A DNA stretch of 64,000 nt from DAOTYH01 sp034435015. GTDB lineage: Bacteria > Chloroflexota > Anaerolineae > Aggregatilineales > UBA3940. A program made the translations under genes and the position numbers. The stretch is taken from NCBI GenBank assembly GCA_034435015.1, contig DAOTYH010000108.1:1-64000 (forward strand), read 5' to 3'. The notes under the pieces were generated by a model. It did not search any database. It was not told the origin of the DNA and was given only the letters and a program-made list of their open reading frames with translations. Of this stretch, positions 57,909 through 64,000 are shown one piece after another; position 1 is the first letter of the stretch, and the number at the start of each line of letters is the position of its first letter.

Positions 57909-58766
57909 ATGTCTCCTGTGGACCCAGCTATCATAGCCCGGATGGTGCGCAATGAGGCCGACATGGCCTACCGGCGTCGTGTGCAGACCATCTTCGAATG
58001 GCTTGATCCCCAGGAAGATGATCGAATCTTAGACGGGGGATGCGGTCGGGGTTTCTACCTTCGGTTTATTCGCCATGTATGCAGGGCAGAACTGGTTGGT
58101 GTGGAGCTGGAGCTTGCTTATTTGCGGGTCGCCCAGAAGGCATTGGCTGGTGAAGGCCGGATCGCGCTTGTCAATGGCAGTCTGGAGACATTGCCTTTTC
58201 CTGCCGGCTACTTTGACAAGGCTATTCTCTCCGAGGTGCTGGAGCATGTCCCTGACGATGTGGCTGTGCTGAGAGAGGTAGCCCGTGTTCTGAAGCCCAA
58301 TGGCCTGATTGCCATCACTGTCCCTCATGCAAACTACCCCTTCTGGTGGGACCCAATCAATAAGACACTGGAGACCCTTTTTAAGACACATGTTCGCCAA
58401 GGGGTGCTGGCGGGTATTTGGGCCAACCATGTCCGGCTGTATACCCGTGAACAACTTCGACAGGCTGTCCGCCTTGCTGGATTAGAGGGTGTTGCAGAGC
58501 GGAGCTTTACCCACTACAGCTTCCCTTTCATTCATAATATTGTGTATGGTCTAGGCAAGACGGCACTGGAAGCCGGGGTGCTTCCTCAGAGTGTTGCAAG
58601 GGCGGCTGATCGCCACAATGTCAGCGGGGAGCGGGGAGGTCTTTTGAACCCGGTCAACATTGGCCTAAGTCTGTTCGAATGGTTTGACCAGCGTAATGTG
58701 ATGGACGAACCTGCCGGACGGTCTACCGTCAACCTGTGTATACTGGCACGTAAACCGTCAGAGTAA
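57909..58766 (+). CDS. Class I SAM-dependent methyltransferase
   Basis: A 285-residue methyltransferase with motif I ILDGGCGRGFYLRFI, ELVGVELELAYLRVAQKAL, NGSLETLPFPAGYFDKAILSEVLEHVPDD and VLKPNGLIAITVPHAN. UbiE/Coq5-like class, substrate unknown; within this cluster it may modify a glycolipid or sugar. It starts 8 bp after the GT4 stop. Confidence 0.88.
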   Translation: MSPVDPAIIARMVRNEADMAYRRRVQTIFEWLDPQEDDRILDGGCGRGFYLRFIRHVCRAELVGVELELAYLRVAQKALAGEGRIALVNGSLETLPFPAGYFDKAILSEVLEHVPDDVAVLREVARVLKPNGLIAITVPHANYPFWWDPINKTLETLFKTHVRQGVLAGIWANHVRLYTREQLRQAVRLAGLEGVAERSFTHYSFPFIHNIVYGLGKTALEAGVLPQSVARAADRHNVSGERGGLLNPVNIGLSLFEWFDQRNVMDEPAGRSTVNLCILARKPSE

Positions 58767-58793
58767 AGTCTCACATCATCGTTTTGAGGGTCT

Positions 58794-61172
58794 ATGAAGT
58801 CGGAGGAACAAGCCCCTGTCGCTGATGATCCAGCCCGCCTGTCCCCTGAGGCGGCTTTGCCCATCACCGTCAAGGATGTGCTGAAGGCAGTGTTCATGCC
58901 GCCGCAGGAAGAGGAGCCGCCCTCACTGCTGACTGCTGTCTCAGCGCCCCGTCTATGGCCGGCTCAACCTGCCGTGCCCTCCTCTTATGCTGAGCTGGAT
59001 GTTGCCGCCTTGACAGAGCCAACACAGATCAGCTACGAACAACCGCCCATCGAGCCGGTTATCAACCCTAGTACGACCCGCCTGGTGGCATTGGGGACGG
59101 GGACGGTGCTGGTACTATTGCTCAGCTATTTGGGCCAGTCTGCGCTGGCTGGCCGGTCAAACGCCACAGCCGGCGCGATATTGTATGGCTTGGCTGGGCT
59201 GGTGTGGCTGGCACTCCTGCTGTTTGAATTCGCCCTGCCGGATGGCGGTTTGCTACGGCGGGGGGTACACATTACTGGCGGGGCAACAGCCCGTCCCCTC
59301 CCTGTGGTGGAGGGGCATGCGTTGAATGTACGCCTTCTAATGGCTGGCGGAGCACTGGCACTCTCAGTGGCAACGTACGGGCTGGCCGCTCGCAATACCT
59401 TCTCATTGCCTGGTGTGATCACATGGGTGTTAAGCGTGTTGAGCTGGTTACTGGTGGCCGCCGAGCGTACCCCTGCCCAGTTATTGTCTGACTGGCGGGC
59501 TTGGTGGAGATCATTCCCGCCTAAGCTGGAAGTTAAGCCTGTTATGCTGATCGCCCTGCTCGTTATTCTGGGTGCGGCTGTCTTTTTCCGGTTTTACCGC
59601 CTTGATGCGATCCCTAACGAGATGACCAGCGATCACGTCGAGAAATTACTCGATGCCAACGACATTGCCAACAATGGGATTTACCGTATCTTTCTCCCCC
59701 GCAACGGGGGGCGTGAGGCTATCCACTTTTACCTGGTAGCGCTGGCTAGCAAACTATTCGGCACTGGCATATCTTTTCTGACCTTGAAGCTGGTCACGGC
59801 ACTGGAGGCTCTGCTACTCATCCCGCTCATGATTCTGTGGGGACGGGAGATGGTTGATCGCGAAACGGGCTATTTTGCCGCCGCACTGCTGGCTGTCTCA
59901 TGGTGGCATACTATGCTGGGGCGGCTTGCCCTGCGTATTGTCCTGACGCCGCTTGTTTTTGTGATGGTGCTGATCACTCTGGCACGCGGCATCCGCACCG
60001 GTTCACGCCGGGCATGGATATGGGCTGGTGTGTGGATGGGCGTGGGGATGTATGCTTATCAGGCACTGCGGATTACGCCGCTGGTAGCTGTGGCGGCCTT
60101 TGTAGCCGCCGTGGCCGGCCCATTGGTGAGCGCGGTGACGGCCCAGCTCAGGAAGAAAGCGGATGTGCCGTACAGGCGCTTGATCGCCGCTAACGTGCTG
60201 GGGCGGCAGTCGCTTAACCTTGCGGCGGCGGGCCTTGTGGCACTTGCTATCTTTGTCCCGATGTTGCGCGTCTGGCATGATTATCCGGCGGATGTATGGA
60301 ATCGTGTGGTCAACCGGACTACCAGTAGTGAGGTGGCCATTCAGGGTTCACCGATGCTGATTTTGGCCGACAACTATTGGAAGGCGTTGGGGATGTTCAA
60401 TCGGCGCGGCGATGTGTCATGGTTCTCGGCTGTTCCGGGTGAACCTATGCTCGACCTGATCGCTGGGGGGCTGTTTGTATTGGGCCTGATGGCTTGGCTG
60501 GTGCGTCTGCGCATCCGCCGCGATCCGGCGGACGTGTTTGTTCTGGTGGCTGGCCTGATTATGCTGTTGCCGTCGGCACTGGCAATTGCCTTCCCAATTG
60601 AGAATCCTAGCGCAACGCGGGCCAGCGGCACGATCCCGATTGTTTTCTTGCTGGCGGCGTGGCCGCTGGCATTGATCCGCCAGCGCTGGAGTACTGTGCT
60701 GGGGCAGGGATGGGGAAATGCGCTGGCGGGGGGGCTGGTTGCCCTGCTGATCGGCTCGTCGGCCTTCAACAATTACCACACTTATTTTGTGGGATATGCC
60801 GAGTCGTATCGCCGCTCTGCCCTCAACCCTGGTGAAGTCGCTGATGCCGTGCGTGAGATCATCGGGGCTGATGCTCCTTTGGACGGAGTCTGGCTTCAGG
60901 GATGGCCATACTGGCACGATTACCGCGCCATTGGCATTGAGGCAGGAGACATTACCTTTGATCATGCCATCTTTGACGTAACAGCACTGATTGACTACCT
61001 CAACAACTCACCTGAGCGGTTTGTTGTGCGTCCGCTGGTTTTTATTGTCAACCCACAAGATGCTGAGGCTCTGGCCGTGTTACGTGAGCGCTTTCCGGAA
61101 GGAGAGGCCCAACGCCGCATCAGCGTTACTGAGGGACGAGATTTTATCCTTTACGTTGTGCCGCCTGATTGA
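58794..61172 (+). CDS. Large GT39-family membrane glycosyltransferase
   Basis: A 792-residue polytopic protein. Residues 1-95 are a Pro/Glu-rich cytoplasmic region, then 12 or so membrane segments. The first large outer loop reads YRLDAIPNEMTSDHVEKLLDANDIANNGIYRIFLPRNGGREAIHFYLVALASKLFG, a PMT/ArnT-type donor-binding loop with acidic residues. Further loops include SWWHTMLGRLALRIVL. It probably transfers a sugar from polyprenyl phosphate to an extracytoplasmic acceptor. It lies 27 bp downstream of the methyltransferase gene. Confidence 0.82.
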   Translation: MKSEEQAPVADDPARLSPEAALPITVKDVLKAVFMPPQEEEPPSLLTAVSAPRLWPAQPAVPSSYAELDVAALTEPTQISYEQPPIEPVINPSTTRLVALGTGTVLVLLLSYLGQSALAGRSNATAGAILYGLAGLVWLALLLFEFALPDGGLLRRGVHITGGATARPLPVVEGHALNVRLLMAGGALALSVATYGLAARNTFSLPGVITWVLSVLSWLLVAAERTPAQLLSDWRAWWRSFPPKLEVKPVMLIALLVILGAAVFFRFYRLDAIPNEMTSDHVEKLLDANDIANNGIYRIFLPRNGGREAIHFYLVALASKLFGTGISFLTLKLVTALEALLLIPLMILWGREMVDRETGYFAAALLAVSWWHTMLGRLALRIVLTPLVFVMVLITLARGIRTGSRRAWIWAGVWMGVGMYAYQALRITPLVAVAAFVAAVAGPLVSAVTAQLRKKADVPYRRLIAANVLGRQSLNLAAAGLVALAIFVPMLRVWHDYPADVWNRVVNRTTSSEVAIQGSPMLILADNYWKALGMFNRRGDVSWFSAVPGEPMLDLIAGGLFVLGLMAWLVRLRIRRDPADVFVLVAGLIMLLPSALAIAFPIENPSATRASGTIPIVFLLAAWPLALIRQRWSTVLGQGWGNALAGGLVALLIGSSAFNNYHTYFVGYAESYRRSALNPGEVADAVREIIGADAPLDGVWLQGWPYWHDYRAIGIEAGDITFDHAIFDVTALIDYLNNSPERFVVRPLVFIVNPQDAEALAVLRERFPEGEAQRRISVTEGRDFILYVVPPD

Positions 61173-61261
61173 ATCGATCCATTAAGGGATTTGGCCTGTG
61201 ACCGTGTATCAAGTAGGATGCGTTGAACACGATGGGCCAGCCTGAGATTAGAAACTAGCGC

Positions 61262-64000
61262 ATGACCGAACTACCCAACTCGTACGATACCCGCTTTGCT
61301 GACAGGTTGCTCCGCACCCTTGGTGTGGCCGCACTGCTCATCTTCATTGTAGCGGCAGGCGCATATCTGCGTCTGGTTGGTCTTGATTGGGATGAGGGCG
61401 AGCATCTTCACCCTGATGAGCGATTCCTCTCGCTGGTGACGGGGGCTATCCATTCTGTCGGCTCGCTTGAAGAGTACTTTGACACGACACGCTCTTCTTT
61501 GAACCCCAACAATTTGGGGTATGGCTTTTTTGTCTATGGCGATTTCCCTGTCATCCTGACCCGCTATGTAGCTGAGGCGGTGGGGCAGAGCTATTACTAC
61601 ACCAATTACCTAGTAGGGCGTTCACTGGCCGCCACAGCCGACCTGCTGGCGTTGGTATTGCTTTTCTTTCTAGGTAGCTACCTTTACAACAGGCGGGTTG
61701 GGTTATTGGCGGCGGCTCTCTACGCCGCAACCGCCTTTCCGATTCAACAGTCGCATTTTTACACTGTAGATACCTTTACCAACCTGTTCGTGGTAGCGGC
61801 TTCTCTTTTTGCCGCCCGCGCTCTGATCGATCATCGCTGGCTTGACTATGTGCTCTTTGGCCTGATGCTTGGGCTGGCGATGGCCTGCAAGGTCAGTGTA
61901 GCCCCTCTGGCGTTGATACTTGTCTTTGCGCTGGGTCTGCGTGTGATGCGTGAGATCAGGGAGCGGCGGCGCTCTGCGGAGGTGCAACAGGCCGGGCTGT
62001 CGGCCACAGCTCTGGATGAGCAGGCCTCTGCCTCGCCGGTGACCCGCCTGATCGTCCGTGCCGCGGCTGGGCTGGCGGTGGCTGGCCTGATGACGTTGTT
62101 GACCTTCCGGGTTGGCCAACCGTATGCCTTTCTGCCTCCGGCGTCTGGAGAGCCGATTGATGCCGCTGAGCTAGGCCCAGTGATGACTCTGGTCAGCCGG
62201 CTCACAGACCCAATTGGCTTTCGTCCCAACCCGGCTTGGCTGGATCAGATGAGTCAGGTTCGGTATTACGTCTCCGGCAACTGGGATGCGCCGCCCAATC
62301 ACCAGTGGGCACATCGCCCGATCTTGATCTTCCCATGGATCAACCTTGTGCGTGTCGGGATGGGGTGGCCGCTTGGGCTTTTCTGCTGGCTTGCCTTTCT
62401 ATGGGCGGTGTGGGAGATTGTCCGGTGGCATAAAGGGGCGATACGGCTGGTTCTGCCTGTCGCATGGGTAGCGCTCTTTTTCACTTGGCAGGGTGTCGGC
62501 TGGGTGAAGACAATGCGCTATTTCCTGCCCGTCTATCCTTTCCTGATCCTGCTGGCGGCGTGGGCACTCGTCACCCTGTGGGACCGGATTCAGGCGCTGA
62601 TCGCAACAAGGCATGCTTCACGCTGGAGCTGGCCTGCATGGGTCAGTCTGGGATTGGGAGTGTTTGTGCTGGTGTCGGCCTATGCGTGGGGCTTTGCGGT
62701 GTCGCGTATTTATACCCGTCCGGTGACACGGGTAGCGGCCTCTCGCTGGATACTTGAACATGTCCCTGCCGATGTCACTTTAATGTTCAATACCCCTGCC
62801 GGCGGGCGCTACTTTCAAGTCGGCCTGCCCAACAACTGGTTACCGCCCGGCCCGCAAGCCGATGATCCGCATCAGCCGGGTGTCATGGTCACCCGCATTG
62901 AGACGGGGCAGACGCTCGTCACTGAGTTCAAACTTCCCTTTAATGGTAATCTGTCCGGTTTGCGGCTGAACCATGTTCTTGATCCTGACGGAGTGCCCGG
63001 CCTTGACAGGCTGTATGTTGCGGTTGCCGCCGATCCGCTGGGAACGCAGGTGTTGGCCGAGGGCGAGATCCTCAATGATTTTGCTGTCGCCGAAGACCCG
63101 CGCGGAGACGCCTACACCCTGTCGTTTGGTACGCCTGAGCTGGTTGCTAACCAGACCTACTATTTGGTTGTTCGTTCTCGATCCGGCCCGGTGGTGCTGA
63201 GGGGCGCAAGCATTGCCACTGAAGGGCAATGGGATGATCCAGTGCCGCTGTCGTTAGCGCCTTACAATGTCTGGGGGGCCATGTATCAGGGATATGAGCT
63301 GAATATGGCATGGGAGGACGGAGAAGATAAACTAGCCCGGCTTCAGTACATCCTTGACCATGCTGATTATCTGACTATCTCCAGCAATCGTTTTTATGCC
63401 TCCCTGCCGCGCAACCCTCAGCGTTATCCTCTCAGCATTGCCTATTACCGTGCCCTCTTCAGCGGTGAGTTGGGGTTCGAGCTGGTGGGTGATTTCACTT
63501 CACGTCCCAACCTTGGGCCGCTTGAGTTCTATGACGATGATGCTGAAGAAGCATGGACGGTCTATGATCACCCGCGTGTGTTCATCTTCCGCAAGACGGA
63601 AGCTTATGACTCAGAGCGTACAGCCGAAATCCTCCGCAGTGTGGACCTGAGCAGTATCGTGCGGGCAGTTGCTAACAAGGCTAAAGGGCCGCCTGTGCGT
63701 ATCCCTTTGCCAGGCGAGTATCCGCAGGGGCGGCAAGGGACGGGGCAGACAGGCACAAGCGCTGAACCTGATTACGATCCGACCCCCCGTGACTTCTATA
63801 CACGGGTACAGCCGTTGACTGTCGTGATCTGGTGGTTATTGATCGGGGTAATCGGATGGCTGGCTTTTCCGGCTTTATGGGTATTGTTTCCCGGCCTGCC
63901 TGACCGAGGTTACCCATTCAGCCGCGTTTTTGGCCTGCTGTTTGGAGCTTGGCTGGCGTGGCTGGCGGCCAGTGTTCGTGCAATTCCATGGAGCAGGGGG
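61262..64000 (+). CDS. GT39-like glycosyltransferase fused to DUF2298/'YYY' membrane domain (3' end beyond window)
   Basis: The frame opens at ATG 61262, two codons after an in-frame TAG, and runs 913 codons to the window edge with no stop. N-terminal GT-C loop: LDWDEGEHLHPDERFLSLVTG (acidic pairs), NNLGYGFFVYGDFPVILTRYVAEAVGQSYYYTNYLVGR. About ten membrane helices follow, then a large outer domain (residues about 500-830) with an LRYILDHADYLTISSNRFYASLPRN-like segment. From about residue 850 hydrophobic helices include LFPGLPDRGYPFSRVFGLLFGAWLAWL, which fits the start of a DUF2298 (Chlor_Arch_YYY) domain. No Shine-Dalgarno is evident. Confidence 0.82.
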   Translation, partial: MTELPNSYDTRFADRLLRTLGVAALLIFIVAAGAYLRLVGLDWDEGEHLHPDERFLSLVTGAIHSVGSLEEYFDTTRSSLNPNNLGYGFFVYGDFPVILTRYVAEAVGQSYYYTNYLVGRSLAATADLLALVLLFFLGSYLYNRRVGLLAAALYAATAFPIQQSHFYTVDTFTNLFVVAASLFAARALIDHRWLDYVLFGLMLGLAMACKVSVAPLALILVFALGLRVMREIRERRRSAEVQQAGLSATALDEQASASPVTRLIVRAAAGLAVAGLMTLLTFRVGQPYAFLPPASGEPIDAAELGPVMTLVSRLTDPIGFRPNPAWLDQMSQVRYYVSGNWDAPPNHQWAHRPILIFPWINLVRVGMGWPLGLFCWLAFLWAVWEIVRWHKGAIRLVLPVAWVALFFTWQGVGWVKTMRYFLPVYPFLILLAAWALVTLWDRIQALIATRHASRWSWPAWVSLGLGVFVLVSAYAWGFAVSRIYTRPVTRVAASRWILEHVPADVTLMFNTPAGGRYFQVGLPNNWLPPGPQADDPHQPGVMVTRIETGQTLVTEFKLPFNGNLSGLRLNHVLDPDGVPGLDRLYVAVAADPLGTQVLAEGEILNDFAVAEDPRGDAYTLSFGTPELVANQTYYLVVRSRSGPVVLRGASIATEGQWDDPVPLSLAPYNVWGAMYQGYELNMAWEDGEDKLARLQYILDHADYLTISSNRFYASLPRNPQRYPLSIAYYRALFSGELGFELVGDFTSRPNLGPLEFYDDDAEEAWTVYDHPRVFIFRKTEAYDSERTAEILRSVDLSSIVRAVANKAKGPPVRIPLPGEYPQGRQGTGQTGTSAEPDYDPTPRDFYTRVQPLTVVIWWLLIGVIGWLAFPALWVLFPGLPDRGYPFSRVFGLLFGAWLAWLAASVRAIPWSRG

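Overview
The window reads as a chromosomal segment of a GC-rich, monoderm-like bacterium of the phylum Chloroflexota, most likely Anaerolineae or a relative. This is inferred from protein families and gene order. The signs are a Firmicute-like rpe/rpmB/asp23/fakA/recG/fab order, a TatA+TatC translocase, many GT39/YfhO membrane glycosyltransferases including a GT39 to 'YYY'/DUF2298-like fusion typical of Chloroflexi and Archaea, a Thr/Pro-rich lipoprotein, and no LPS or outer-membrane genes. No rRNA, tRNA, transposase, prophage or CRISPR-Cas gene was seen. Genes are dense; no gap exceeds about 200 bp.

Layout. 1-3.5 kb (leftward): truncated lipoprotein, isoaspartyl peptidase/asparaginase, membrane-anchored alpha/beta hydrolase, cDPG-synthetase-like P-loop protein. 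3.6-16.1 kb (leftward): tatC, tatA, nusB, asp23, fabG, a Tic20-like protein, fabD, rpmF, a coiled-coil protein, coaD, recG, two DegV/FakB-like proteins, fakA and a second asp23; this joins fatty-acid synthesis, fatty-acid kinase and ribosome/DNA maintenance. 16.2-18.1 kb: rpmB and rpe converge on a perfect bidirectional terminator, then a tandem RNase H. 18-23.9 kb: GT39 and GT2, a CopZ-like chaperone with a SafE-cupredoxin protein, a HAD phosphatase, rlmN. 24-32 kb: M20 dipeptidase, ACT protein, HEAT protein, old yellow enzyme, YfhO protein, a PepE-fold protein without its nucleophile, lipoprotein. 32-35.6 kb: translationally coupled rluB-cmk-plsC-PDZ/radical SAM (DUF512). 35.8-39.7 kb: degenerate DhnA aldolase, DhnA aldolase-polyferredoxin fusion, aldehyde:ferredoxin oxidoreductase. 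39.7-45.9 kb (leftward): FadR-like regulator, AGPS-like flavoprotein, GlpD, FGGY kinase, YjbQ. 46-55 kb: UbiB-like kinase, PIG-L deacetylase, rplU-rpmA-L31 fusion, tdk, hpt, cca, GNAT, zinc ribbon, rsmD, TPR protein. 55-64 kb: a cell-envelope glycan cluster (YbhN flippase-like, VanZ-like, GT4, methyltransferase, two GT39 proteins, the last running off the window).

The most notable items are: (1) a FadR-type regulator with a near-consensus promoter overlapped by a TGGTCTGACCA-containing double palindrome, heading an operon with an alkyl-DHAP-synthase-like flavoprotein; (2) ribosomal protein L31 fused to an RNA polymerase alpha-CTD-like domain; (3) the aldolase-ferredoxin fusion beside a tungsten/molybdenum aldehyde oxidoreductase; (4) a C9 homopolymer whose one-base contraction would fuse tatA in frame to tatC; (5) degenerate paralogues sitting beside intact ones (FakB, DhnA, the second RNase H domain).

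All family calls come from reading motifs in the sequence and from recalled family knowledge; no database search was run.
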